Assembly (NCBI GenBank): GCA_964472505.1
Contig: CAYYQW010000001.1
Span: 124,001 to 188,000 of the forward strand
Direction: 5' to 3'
Length of the DNA stretch: 64,000 nucleotides
Source of the DNA: JAYEIA01 sp964472505
Lineage (GTDB): Bacteria > Bacteroidota > Bacteroidia > Bacteroidales > JAADGE01
The position numbers were made by a program, and so were the translations under genes. The notes below the pieces were generated by a model. It saw only the letters and a program-made list of their open reading frames with translations. It did no database searches and was not told the origin of the DNA. Every line of letters begins with the position of its first letter. The stretch's first letter is position 1. Below are positions 34,481 to 43,096 of the stretch, in pieces.

Positions 34481-34736
34481 ATTCAGTTTTTCTTCAAAAA
34501 AAAATCTGCAAACCATAACGCGGCTCCTGCCACCGGCATTGAATATATCGTCTGATATTGGAGTACCGATTTCGACAAGCACAATCTCCGAAACAGACAG
34601 AATCAGCATCTATTATCTTACGAAAAACAAATAAGAAAAAAAATTAATCTCCGAATAGGGGATTTTTTTTATGTCGATGTTATAGTAGTAAACAAACATC
34701 ATTTATAAATAATCAAAAAAATAAAATTTCAAAACA

Positions 34737-35846
34737 ATGAAAAAAACACTTTTAAGTATCGTACTTCTTATCTCATTCAGCTGTTCTTTTGCACAGCAAG
34801 ACTCTCTTAAATGGCGTTTTGCCCAGATAAGTTTCTTCTACCCTTTAGGAACTAACGGCCCTGCTATTGACTATACCAACATATTGTCATTTAACGTATT
34901 AGCCGGAGTAAACGGCGGTTTGCGCGGAGCTGAATTTGGCAGCATTGCCAATATAAATACCGGTGATGTGTATGGTTTTCAAACTTCCGGTGTAGTGAAT
35001 GTTAATACAGCAAATATGGGTGGATTTCAGGCATCTTCGGTGCTCAATGCCAATATGGGCGATGTGTATGCCGGACAATTCTCAAACGTAGCTAACCTAA
35101 ACAGGGGTAATTTCACGGGTCTAAGCGCAAGTGCCATAAACATAAACGGAAAGAATACCTACGGAGCTCAATTGGCCGCTGTGCTGAACCTAAGTACCCA
35201 AAATACCGACGGAGCACAAATATCCTTTTTCATGAACATAACCGGAGATACCCTGCGCGGTACTCAGATAGGACTTATTAACAAAGCACGCGTACTTAAC
35301 GGCACACAAATCGGCATTATAAACATTGTAAGCGATTCTTCGGAAAATGCAGTTCCGATAGGCCTGCTTAATTATGCAGCCGATGGTGTGGCAGAAATTG
35401 AAATTGCCGCTACTGAAGTTATTTACGGCAGTCTTAACCTGAAACTCGGAAGCAAAAGGCTTTACACCATTCTAAAAGCCGGTTTCAGTGTACAAAATGC
35501 CAAACCGCTTACAGCTTTTGGCGTGGGACTCGGCTCACGTTTTCAGTTTGGCAACAAGCTTTCTCTCGCTGCCGAACTGGAAGGCTCACAACTTAATACC
35601 GGTTATTATTGGCAGATAAACAATATTGACCTGCTAAGCTCGGTTAATTTATCGCTGCGCTACCGTATTAATAACAAACTCGCCATTTCGGCCGGCCCGG
35701 TTTTTAATACATATTTTACACAAGACCTCAGCGATTCAGCTTTTGGTAACCTTAATCCGCCTTACATTTTATATCGTGAGATATGGCCTGATACCGAAAT
35801 ATATAACTGGGTAGGCGGAAAAATCGGAATCGCATTTACATTCTAA
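34737..35846 (+). CDS. Surface-repeat outer-membrane-type protein
   Basis: The 369-residue protein has a signal peptide ending CSFAQ. Residues ~60-195 carry the same family of repeats (GLRGAEFGSIANIN, GFQTSGVVNVN, GAQLAAVLNLS, GTQIGLINKA) as the upstream protein. The C-terminal ~150 residues look like barrel strands ending in Phe (IGIAFTF), which is typical of outer membrane proteins. It lacks STN and carboxypeptidase-like domains, so it may be the stand-alone partner of the upstream protein. Predicted at the cell surface; ligand unknown. Confidence 0.8.
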   Translation: MKKTLLSIVLLISFSCSFAQQDSLKWRFAQISFFYPLGTNGPAIDYTNILSFNVLAGVNGGLRGAEFGSIANINTGDVYGFQTSGVVNVNTANMGGFQASSVLNANMGDVYAGQFSNVANLNRGNFTGLSASAININGKNTYGAQLAAVLNLSTQNTDGAQISFFMNITGDTLRGTQIGLINKARVLNGTQIGIINIVSDSSENAVPIGLLNYAADGVAEIEIAATEVIYGSLNLKLGSKRLYTILKAGFSVQNAKPLTAFGVGLGSRFQFGNKLSLAAELEGSQLNTGYYWQINNIDLLSSVNLSLRYRINNKLAISAGPVFNTYFTQDLSDSAFGNLNPPYILYREIWPDTEIYNWVGGKIGIAFTF

Positions 35847-35883
35847 AAACACAAGTAATTATTAATCACATAAATATAAAATC

Positions 35884-36666
35884 ATGAAACATTTAAAAAT
35901 AACAGTAATTGCAAGCATAATTATTTCATTGAGCCTTACGGGATGCACCCGTTCACTGTTTTGCACTCACGGAAAAGGCGAAATAATTGAGACCACTTTA
36001 GACATCAGAACATTTAATCAACTGGAACTTTGCGGAAGCTTTGATGCCGAAATAATTCAAGCGGAAGAATTTTCGGTTATGGCACGCGGACACGAAAATA
36101 TTATTGATGATTTAAACACCTTCGTAACTAATAATACTTGGCGGGCTAAACTTGATAAAGCCTGTTACAATCATTTCGAGTTGACTTTATTTATCACATT
36201 ACCGGAAATAGAAAGCATAACGGTAGAGGGCTCAGGCGATGTTTATATCGAAGGGCTTTTCATTCAAGAACAATTCAATGCCGAAATAAAAGGAAGCGGC
36301 GACATTTTTTGCGCAAGCCCGATTGAAGCTGAAACGGTAAGTCTGAATATTGCCGGTTCGGGCGATATTGAAGCTAAAATAATTACCGATTATACCAATG
36401 CACGTATCGAAGGAAGCGGAGAAATGTACCTTTCGGGCAGCAGCTCGGAACAAGACATATACATTTTGGGCAGCGGCGATTATTTAGCATCTGAACTAAT
36501 AACAGATTATACCGGAATAAAGATAATAGGCAGCGGCAACACAGAAGTTAATGCAGCAGAGGAACTTGATATTACCATAGACGGAAGCGGCAATGTTTAT
36601 TACACGGGTTATCCGAGCATAAACAGCCGAATACTCGGTTCCGGCAGAATAATCAATAATAATTAA
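35884..36666 (+). CDS. Head-GIN (DUF2807) lipoprotein
   Basis: The 260-residue protein has a lipoprotein signal (SLSLTGC, Cys21). It has a beta-helical DUF2807 domain with repeated Gly-Ser-Gly-Asp/Asn turns (EGSGDVYIEG, KGSGDIFC, AGSGDIEA, EGSGEMYLSG, LGSGDYLA, DGSGNVYYTG). These proteins are predicted surface adhesin-like or envelope lipoproteins in Bacteroidota; function unproven. It lies 37 bp after the surface-repeat gene, likely part of the sigma/FecR-linked cluster. Confidence 0.88.
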   Translation: MKHLKITVIASIIISLSLTGCTRSLFCTHGKGEIIETTLDIRTFNQLELCGSFDAEIIQAEEFSVMARGHENIIDDLNTFVTNNTWRAKLDKACYNHFELTLFITLPEIESITVEGSGDVYIEGLFIQEQFNAEIKGSGDIFCASPIEAETVSLNIAGSGDIEAKIITDYTNARIEGSGEMYLSGSSSEQDIYILGSGDYLASELITDYTGIKIIGSGNTEVNAAEELDITIDGSGNVYYTGYPSINSRILGSGRIINNN

Positions 36667-36755
36667 TCACATCTTTAAAATACATTTCATAATAATGCGT
36701 TAAACTATAAGGTATAAAAGCCTGATAACAAGCATTATTAACTAAAAAAAAAGCC

Positions 36756-37220
36756 ATGAAACTAACAAACAAAATTTTAACAATTACGCTCATTACTCTA
36801 TTTGCTTTTGCTTCTTGCGGCAAATATGATGAAGGCCCCTCGCTCACACTTTTAAGTAAGAAAGCCCGTATTTCCGGAGAATGGGAAATTGAAAAACTAA
36901 TTGTGGACGGAGAAGAAAGTGAAGAATCGTCTCTGTTTGATGCCATGACTTTTATTTTGGAAAAAGACGGCACCGGAATGCAAAAAGTAGATGCCATAAC
37001 TTATACCGTAGGCGATCAAACTTATGAAACCGATCCGCAGGAAAACGATTTGGAGTGGGAACTGAGCGATGACAAAGAAACTTTCAGAATGCGCATAAAA
37101 GATGAAGATGAGTGGGATGATTGGGACGAAATGACCATTAGAAGGCTTACCAATTCTGAGTTTTGGCTCGACCAAATGGAAGACGAAGTCTTATGGGAAA
37201 TGTTTCTTGTGAAAAAATAG
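36756..37220 (+). CDS. Lipocalin-like lipoprotein
   Basis: The 154-residue protein has a lipoprotein signal (TLFAFASC, Cys21) and a lipocalin-like domain (ISGEWEIEKLIVDG, then TFILEKDGTGMQKV, LEWELSDDKETFRMRIKDED). It resembles the TIR-linked lipocalin-like domain in arrangement, though the similarity is only at pattern level. It is the last gene of the cluster and is followed by a strong terminator. Role unknown. Confidence 0.75.
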   Translation: MKLTNKILTITLITLFAFASCGKYDEGPSLTLLSKKARISGEWEIEKLIVDGEESEESSLFDAMTFILEKDGTGMQKVDAITYTVGDQTYETDPQENDLEWELSDDKETFRMRIKDEDEWDDWDEMTIRRLTNSEFWLDQMEDEVLWEMFLVKK

Positions 37221-37245
37221 ATGCAAAACCATAACTCAAAACAGA

Positions 37246-37278
37246 ACACAGCCGATCATTCGGCTGTGTTTTTTTTTG
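37246..37278 (+). terminator. Strong rho-independent terminator
   Basis: A perfect 10-bp stem ACACAGCCGA / TCGGCTGTGT with a 4-nt loop is followed by a long T run. It ends the sigma/FecR-linked cluster. Confidence 0.93.
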
Positions 37279-37322
37279 TGTGCACAAACAGAGAAATTCT
37301 CCGATAAAACCGGTCTTTTATA

Positions 37323-37330
37323 TATATTTG
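37323..37330 (+). promoter_or_regulatory. -7 element of the methyltransferase gene
   Basis: TATATTTG matches TAnnTTTG exactly. It lies just before two possible ATGs (37342, 37357), which favours the later one. Confidence 0.55.
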
Positions 37331-37356
37331 CCGCACAAACAATGAAACACAAAGCA

Positions 37357-38133
37357 ATGAAAAAAATCATACAGTTTGCGGTACGGAAAATCCCTCGTCC
37401 CGTTTTGATTAGAATCAGTTATATGGTTAGAAAGCCGATAAGCTTATTATATAAAGGAAACAATTATGAATGCCCGGTGTGTGAAAAAACTTTTCGGAAA
37501 TTTCTTCCTTACGGAAATCAGGGTAAAGAAAACCGACTTTGTCCTTCCTGTTTATCGTTAGAGCGGCATCGTTTGCTGTGGCTTTTTTTAAAAGAAAAAA
37601 CCGATTTCTTTCAGGCACCCGCCAAAGTACTGCACATAGCTCCCGAACAGCCCTTTCTAAAACGTTTCAAAAATTTAAAAAATCTTGAATACACCACCGC
37701 CGACCTGCTCTCACCTATTGCCGACGTAAAAACGGATATTCGTGATATGGTATTTGGGAACAACCAATTTGATTGGGTAATTTGCAATCATGTATTGGAG
37801 CATATTGACGATGAACAAAAAGCACTCAAAGAAATACTGCGTGTGCTGAAACCGAGCGGAAAAGCCATATTGCAAGTTCCCATTGATTACTCATTGGAAA
37901 AAACTTATGAAGACCCAAGCATAACAAGCAGGAAAGCGCGTGAAAAACATTTCGGACAATACGACCATGTACGCTTATACGGCAAAGACTATGAAAAAAG
38001 GCTGCAAAAGGCCGGTTTTGAAACCGATGCAAACCCTTTTGTAAAAGAACTGCCCGAGGAATTTCAAGAGCGTTTTCGCTTGGATCCGCAAGAGCTGATT
38101 TATTATAGTAAAAAGCCGTTTTCCGAAATTTAG
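37357..38133 (+). CDS. Zinc-finger-like class I SAM-dependent methyltransferase
   Basis: The start follows the promoter logic at MKKIIQFAVRK (258 residues); 37342 is possible. An N-terminal four-Cys motif (CPVCEKTF...LCPSCLSLERHR) is likely zinc-binding. A Rossmann methyltransferase fold follows (VLHIAPEQPF, TADLLSPIADVKTDI, FDWVICNHVLEHIDDEQKAL). The motif order is typical of SAM-dependent enzymes found near surface polysaccharide or glycan genes, but no such cluster is directly attached. Substrate unknown. Confidence 0.82.
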   Translation: MKKIIQFAVRKIPRPVLIRISYMVRKPISLLYKGNNYECPVCEKTFRKFLPYGNQGKENRLCPSCLSLERHRLLWLFLKEKTDFFQAPAKVLHIAPEQPFLKRFKNLKNLEYTTADLLSPIADVKTDIRDMVFGNNQFDWVICNHVLEHIDDEQKALKEILRVLKPSGKAILQVPIDYSLEKTYEDPSITSRKAREKHFGQYDHVRLYGKDYEKRLQKAGFETDANPFVKELPEEFQERFRLDPQELIYYSKKPFSEI

Positions 38134-38768
38134 CGCAGTTTAATGCGAATTTTTTCTTTACGCTTTATGCTTTTTTGTCTGAATAGGCGCAAATATTTCA
38201 TCCCTTTTTCAATATAAAGCGAATCATGCGTTAGCGGAATACTGTCTTCCGGCAAATGTTTTCCGGTATTGTGTAGGTGAAAAGCATTTACGAAATCCTC
38301 TTGTCGCAACAAGGCACCATAAGATAAATCAATCCATTGAGCACCGAAAAAAGCGCTGCTGTCAATAAGCTCTTCAACCGTAATATGCAAGAAAAAACAT
38401 TTATAACCCATCAATTGAAAAGGCCCCCAAGACTTTGCCATAGCCTGCAAACTGCTGTCCGGAGCTCCTTTTAAATCATCCGGCAAAATATTTTCAAAAC
38501 GGTCGCATTGCCCTTTTTTAACTCGGAGCAATTTCTCATAAACATGCGGCTCAAAACGCTGCGGAATCTCTTTACGTCCGGAAACTTCAACAGCAGCCAA
38601 AGCTTGCAAATAATCCACAGGCAAGGCAAACCAATCGGCATAATTCTGAAAACTTTGCGTATAGTTTTTCTCCACACGACTTACAATAATCTCAGTTTCC
38701 GACGGGTGGTTGCATGCACTTATTAATAATCCGGCTGCAACAAATAAATAGTCTTTTAATCGAAACAT
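38130..38768 (-). CDS. N-acetylmuramidase-like lipoprotein (DUF3380 family)
   Basis: The 212-residue protein has a lipoprotein signal (VAAGLLISAC, Cys19). The DUF3380 pattern is clear: AAVEVSGRKEIPQRFEPHVYEKLL (with a candidate catalytic Glu) and SWGPFQLMGYKCFFLHIT. Related proteins cut peptidoglycan glycan strands. As a lipoprotein it probably acts in the periplasm on the cell wall. Its stop overlaps that of the methyltransferase by four bases in convergent orientation. Confidence 0.78.
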   Translation of the reverse strand: MFRLKDYLFVAAGLLISACNHPSETEIIVSRVEKNYTQSFQNYADWFALPVDYLQALAAVEVSGRKEIPQRFEPHVYEKLLRVKKGQCDRFENILPDDLKGAPDSSLQAMAKSWGPFQLMGYKCFFLHITVEELIDSSAFFGAQWIDLSYGALLRQEDFVNAFHLHNTGKHLPEDSIPLTHDSLYIEKGMKYLRLFRQKSIKRKEKIRIKLR

Positions 38769-38877
38769 TTTTTTTCATTTACATCAAATATGACTTCAAA
38801 GATTATGCTCTTTTTATCATTAATCAAATATTTCCAAATAAAGCCAATATCTTGTTCTAAATTTAGTTTAAGACATA

Positions 38878-38885
38878 TATCTTTG
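38878..38885 (+). promoter_or_regulatory. -7 element of the SUMF1-domain gene
   Basis: TATCTTTG matches TAnnTTTG, with a TTG at 38852-38854 at about 23-bp spacing as a plausible -33 element. It is 23 bp before the start. Confidence 0.6.
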
Positions 38886-38908
38886 CAAAAAAATTAAATT
38901 TTAAAATT

Positions 38909-39709
38909 ATGAAAACTCTAATAACAATAATAGCTGCAATAATGCTTTATGCAACGAGCATTGCTCAGGAAAATGCTCCCGAAATGGTATTGGTTGAAGG
39001 CGGAACATACACCATGGGGAACGAAGAGAGTGAATATTCCGATGAATACCCGGCACACGATGTTACCCTTTCATCTTTTTATATGAGTAAATATGAAATA
39101 AGCATCGGGCTTTACAAAAAATTCGGAGCCATGACCGGAAAACAGATTCCCAACGGACCCGATAATTTTCCGGCTTACGCCATGAGTTGGAATGACGCCA
39201 TCATGTTCTGTAACTGGCTAAGCAGCGTGAATGGTAAAGAACGCTGTTACGAAATTAACCGCGAAGGAAAATATTTCAGAGCAACATTTAATCCCGAAGC
39301 CAACGGTTTTCGATTACCTACCGAAGCCGAATGGGAATATGCCGCAAGAGGCGGAAATAAAACACATCATTATGCATACAGCGGCAGCGAAAACCCCACC
39401 GAAGTAGCCTGGTATCTGCAGTCGGGCAATGAAATAAAGCCGGTAGGCGGCAAAAAACCCAATGAATTAGGTATTTATGATATGTCCGGTAATCTTATTG
39501 AGCTTTGTTGGGATAACTATGCATCGGACTACTATTCGGAAAGCCCGGAGGATAACCCCACCGGCCCTGCAAACGGCTCCACCAAAGTGGCTCGCGGCGG
39601 AAGTTACTACGGAAGCGCTGAAACTTTACGGGTAAGCAAGCGTTTTCCTTTTGCTCCGGACCAAAATGACAAAACTCTGGGCATGCGATTGGTTAGAAAT
39701 GCTGACTAA
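38909..39709 (+). CDS. SUMF1-domain secreted protein, catalytic Cys absent
   Basis: The 266-residue protein has a signal peptide (ending SIAQ). It has the formylglycine-generating-enzyme fold pattern: MVLVEGGTYTMGNEESEYSDEYPAHDVTLSSFYMSKYE, WNDAIMFCNWLS, RLPTEAEWEYAARGG and VARGGSYYGSAETLRVSKR. The active-site Cys pair of true FGE is lacking (SYYGSAE replaces the Cys-containing loop). It is more likely a structural or ligand-binding member, as is common in Bacteroidota envelope proteins. Own promoter. Confidence 0.85.
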   Translation: MKTLITIIAAIMLYATSIAQENAPEMVLVEGGTYTMGNEESEYSDEYPAHDVTLSSFYMSKYEISIGLYKKFGAMTGKQIPNGPDNFPAYAMSWNDAIMFCNWLSSVNGKERCYEINREGKYFRATFNPEANGFRLPTEAEWEYAARGGNKTHHYAYSGSENPTEVAWYLQSGNEIKPVGGKKPNELGIYDMSGNLIELCWDNYASDYYSESPEDNPTGPANGSTKVARGGSYYGSAETLRVSKRFPFAPDQNDKTLGMRLVRNAD

Positions 39710-39747
39710 CAGATAAAATCTCCCTAACTGAATTTATTATATAAAAA

Positions 39748-40119
39748 ATGTTTCAAGGATTTTTATTGGTAACTTTTGGAGGCGGCATAGGAAGCGGCTT
39801 CCGATTCTTAACATCACAGATTGCGGCAAAATATTTTCAAGCCGCTTTTCCCTTTGCCACTTTCACGGCCAATATTTTGGGTTCTTTACTTATCGGGATA
39901 CTCTTAGCTTTATCGGCTCGCGGTGAATTAATTGGAGAAAATTATAAACTGTTATTTATAACCGGCTTTTGTGGCGGGTTTACCACTTTTTCGGCTTTTG
40001 CATCTGAAAACATTAAGCTGTTCCAAACCGGCAACCATTTAACTGCTCTCTTATATTCCGGAGCGACTATATTTGCCGGTTTATTAGCCGTTTGGTTGGG
40101 ACTTTACTTAGCTAAATAA
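39748..40119 (+). CDS. crcB: Fluoride channel FluC (CrcB)
   Basis: The 123-residue protein has four hydrophobic helices and CrcB motifs: GGGIGSGFRF near the N-terminus, an Asn-containing FTANILGSLLIG, and GFCGGFTTFSAFASE, which lines the fluoride pore. It exports F- and works as a dual-topology dimer in the inner membrane. It lies 38 bp after the SUMF1-domain gene and there is no room for a fluoride riboswitch. Confidence 0.93.
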   Translation: MFQGFLLVTFGGGIGSGFRFLTSQIAAKYFQAAFPFATFTANILGSLLIGILLALSARGELIGENYKLLFITGFCGGFTTFSAFASENIKLFQTGNHLTALLYSGATIFAGLLAVWLGLYLAK

Positions 40120-40181
40120 TTAGAGTTCAAACTCTTCTCTTTATACACAGGCACTAATGAGTTGCTGAATACAACTTTACT

Positions 40182-41480
40182 TTACAAGCTCCAATATAAC
40201 ATCTTATGTATTTTATCTCGATAAATGCCTTTAATATCAACCAAGACAGCATTCTCTGAGGTGATTGAAAGGAAATAGTCTTCGCTCAGGTCAGCATATT
40301 CTTTATGGTTTACGGCAACTACAACAGCATCATAATCATCAGCTGTTTTTTCACAAAGCCTTATTCCGTATTCTTCATAAACTTCTTGCGGATTGGCTCC
40401 GGGATCAATGGTATCGACTTTAACATTGTACGATTCAAGCTCTTTTATTAAATCAGATACTTTGGTATTTCGGATATCACTTACATTTTCCTTAAAAGTA
40501 ATTCCCATTATTATAACTTTTGAATCGGATATGTTTTTGTTTTGAGCTGCAATTTTCTTAACAACTTGTTTTCCTATGTAACCGCCCATGGAATCATTCA
40601 AGAATCGGCCGGCATTTATAATCTGCGGATGATAGCCCAACTCTTTCGCTTTATGCACCAGATAATACGGATCTACTCCAATACAATGCCCGCCTACTAA
40701 GCCCGGAAAGAACTTCAAAAAATTCCACTTAGTTCCGGCAGCTTCCAGCACCTCGTAGGTATTTATCCCGATTCGATTGAAAATTATTGATAATTCATTC
40801 ATAAAAGCAATGTTAACATCGCGCTGAGTATTTTCAATAATTTTTGCGGCTTCGGCTACTTTTATGGATGCAGCTCTGTGTACCCCGGCTTCAACAATCA
40901 GTTCATAAACGGCGGCAATATTCTCAAGAGCCTCGTCATCGCTGCCCGACACTACTTTTGTAATGGTCTTCAACGTATTTACCTTATCTCCCGGGTTTAT
41001 GCGCTCGGGCGAAAAACCTACTTTAAAATCTTCATTAAACTTTAAATCGGAATATTGCTCCAAAACCGGAACACAGTCCTCCTCAGTGCAACCGGGATAA
41101 ACCGTGGATTCAAAAACCACATAATCACCTTTTGAAAGCGCTTTGCCTACTGTTTTGCATGCAGCCATCAAAGGCTTTAAGTCCGGTTGTCGGTGTTCAT
41201 CAATAGGCGTTGGAACAGCCACGATATAAAAACCGGCTTCGGCCAAATCGTCTGCATCTGCCGTAAAGTGTATATTTGTATTTTCAAAATCAGACTCGGC
41301 AAGCTCTTTGCTCGGGTCAATGTGTTTTTTCATTAGTTCTATGCGCTCTTGATTAATATCAAAACCATAAGTTGTACACGTTTTCCCAAGTTCCAAAGCT
41401 AAAGGCAGGCCTACATAGCCCAAACCTATTACAGCCGGTTTTGTTTCATTCTCTTTTATTCTTTGATAAATGCTTTTCAT
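40182..41480 (-). CDS. UDP-N-acetylhexosamine 6-dehydrogenase (WbpA/TviB type)
   Basis: The 432-residue protein shows the NAD-binding start AVIGLGYVGLPLALELGK, catalytic-loop and Lys segments, and FFPGLVGGHCIGVDPYYL with the nucleophilic Cys near residue 265. It fits nucleotide-sugar dehydrogenases that oxidise C6 of UDP-GlcNAc or UDP-GalNAc to the uronic acid. With the adjacent oxidoreductase, acetyltransferase and aminotransferase it completes a four-step UDP-diacetamido-glucuronate route, so UDP-GlcNAc is the likely substrate. It is the last gene of a five-gene minus-strand unit starting at rny. Confidence 0.9.
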   Translation of the reverse strand: MKSIYQRIKENETKPAVIGLGYVGLPLALELGKTCTTYGFDINQERIELMKKHIDPSKELAESDFENTNIHFTADADDLAEAGFYIVAVPTPIDEHRQPDLKPLMAACKTVGKALSKGDYVVFESTVYPGCTEEDCVPVLEQYSDLKFNEDFKVGFSPERINPGDKVNTLKTITKVVSGSDDEALENIAAVYELIVEAGVHRAASIKVAEAAKIIENTQRDVNIAFMNELSIIFNRIGINTYEVLEAAGTKWNFLKFFPGLVGGHCIGVDPYYLVHKAKELGYHPQIINAGRFLNDSMGGYIGKQVVKKIAAQNKNISDSKVIIMGITFKENVSDIRNTKVSDLIKELESYNVKVDTIDPGANPQEVYEEYGIRLCEKTADDYDAVVVAVNHKEYADLSEDYFLSITSENAVLVDIKGIYRDKIHKMLYWSL

Positions 41481-41495
41481 TTTATTATAGTTTTC

Positions 41496-42434
41496 TTATG
41501 TTTTTAATAGCTGATGGTAATCTCCTTTTAACCCGATTGGAGAAGCATTTCGTATTTCATATACGGTTTGTATGGTGCTTCTTACATCCGATATTCCAAA
41601 ACCTTTTCCTTTCAAAATCTCTTCATAACTGCGGGTATGCAAATCTGTAAATCCTCCGCTGAATTCAATTGCCTTGCCGTCCACTTCTATGGAACGGTAG
41701 GTTCTTTGACCCTCTGATTGTTGTTGTTTAGGAATATCATTAAAATCGAGACTTAAGAACCAACGTACACGCGCCTTTTCCAAGCCTAAAAAGCCGGCAG
41801 CCTTACGATCTTCCGACACATGTACAATGTTTTCCTTAACATCTCCGAATATCCAACTCAACATATCAAAAAAATGCACTCCGATATTGGTAGCAATACC
41901 GCCGGATTTTTCCGAAATGGATTTCCAACTTACAAAATACCAATTACCGCGCGAAGTCAGATAAGTCAAGTCAATATCGAATATTTTATCTTTGGGGGCT
42001 TTTTCAACTTCTTCCTTGAGTTTGATGATATTGGGATGAAGCCGCAACTGAAGAATGTTGTTTATTTTACCTCCGGTTTCCTGTTCTATTTCCTGCAAAG
42101 CATCCACATTCCAAGGGTTTAGTACCAAAGGTTTTTCACAGACCGCATCGGCGCCGTGTTTCAAAGCAAAGCGTATGTGCGCATCGTGCAAATAGTTTGG
42201 TGAACAAATGCTTACATAATCGATTTTTTTGTTTTTTCTTCGAAGTTTGTCAATATGCCTGTCGAAACGTTCAAATTCGGTAAAAAAATCGGCATCCGGA
42301 AAATAACTGTCCATAATACCAACACTGTCAAAGGGATCAAGTGCTGTAACTAAATTGTTTCCGGTGTTTTTTATTGCTTTCATGTGCCTTTCGGCAATAT
42401 AGCCTGCTGCACCTATCAGAGCAAAATCTTTCAT
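41496..42434 (-). CDS. WbpB/WlbA-like NAD-dependent oxidoreductase
   Basis: The 312-residue Gfo/Idh/MocA protein has the dinucleotide-binding start LIGAAGYIAERHMKAI, the substrate-binding segment CEKPLVLNPWN (conserved EKP) and GGIATNIGVHFFDML. WbpB/WlbA oxidises C3 of UDP-GlcNAcA for the aminotransferase step. It lies between the dehydrogenase and acetyltransferase genes in the expected cluster. Confidence 0.87.
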   Translation of the reverse strand: MKDFALIGAAGYIAERHMKAIKNTGNNLVTALDPFDSVGIMDSYFPDADFFTEFERFDRHIDKLRRKNKKIDYVSICSPNYLHDAHIRFALKHGADAVCEKPLVLNPWNVDALQEIEQETGGKINNILQLRLHPNIIKLKEEVEKAPKDKIFDIDLTYLTSRGNWYFVSWKSISEKSGGIATNIGVHFFDMLSWIFGDVKENIVHVSEDRKAAGFLGLEKARVRWFLSLDFNDIPKQQQSEGQRTYRSIEVDGKAIEFSGGFTDLHTRSYEEILKGKGFGISDVRSTIQTVYEIRNASPIGLKGDYHQLLKT

Positions 42435-42499
42435 TTTAAAATTTTTATCAGAGTTATTTAATAATCACAGAACAACTTGTCGTGAAGCCAAAATTAATT

Positions 42500-43096
42500 T
42501 TATTCCTCTTCGGGTAGGTAAATATCCACATTTCCTTTCAGTAAACGATATCGCTGACCGCTTTCAGGGCATACTGCATAACCGTCTTCATCAAATTGTA
42601 GGCGATGCCCGTAACGACTCATCCAGCCCATTTGTTTTGCCGGATTTCCTACTATCAAAGCATAATTTTTTACATCTTTAGTAACTACGGCTCCGGCTCC
42701 TATAAAAGCGTATTCGCCAATGGTATTACCACAAATTACAGTTGCATTGGCTCCTATTGTAGCGCCCCGTTTCACAAGCGTGGTTTCATATTTATCTTGA
42801 CGTACCACAGCACTTCTGGGATTACTCACATTGGTAAAAACTACCGAAGGCCCCAGAAAAACGTCATCTTCGCAAATAACGCCGGTATAGACCGAAACGT
42901 TATTCTGTATTTTTACATTTTTTCCAAGCAGGACATCCGGTGAGATTACGCAATTTTGCCCTATATTACAGGCCTCACCAATTTTGGCTTTTGGCATAAT
43001 ATGGGAAAAATGCCAAATTTTTGTACCGCGTCCTATTTCACAGCCGTCATCAATTACGGCCGTTTCGTGGGCAAAAAAATCAATATTTTTTGACAT
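42500..43096 (-). CDS. WbpD/WlbB-like UDP-amino-sugar N-acetyltransferase
   Basis: The 198-residue protein shows left-handed beta-helix hexapeptide repeats (GRGTKIWHFSHIMPKAKIGEACNIGQNCVISPDVLLGKNVKIQNN) and conserved ends (YAFIGAGAVVTKDVKNYALIVGNPAKQMGW). It would acetylate the 3-amino group made by the aminotransferase, using acetyl-CoA. Its start overlaps the aminotransferase gene by 17 bp. A downstream epimerase (WbpI) is not in the window. Confidence 0.88.
   Translation of the reverse strand: MSKNIDFFAHETAVIDDGCEIGRGTKIWHFSHIMPKAKIGEACNIGQNCVISPDVLLGKNVKIQNNVSVYTGVICEDDVFLGPSVVFTNVSNPRSAVVRQDKYETTLVKRGATIGANATVICGNTIGEYAFIGAGAVVTKDVKNYALIVGNPAKQMGWMSRYGHRLQFDEDGYAVCPESGQRYRLLKGNVDIYLPEEE

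Noticed and set aside
38909..39709. Functional formylglycine-generating enzyme
   Set aside because: The cysteine loop is replaced by SYYGSAE; only the fold is supported.
39710..39747. Fluoride riboswitch before crcB
   Set aside because: Only 38 bp are available between the genes, too short, and no conserved core is visible.
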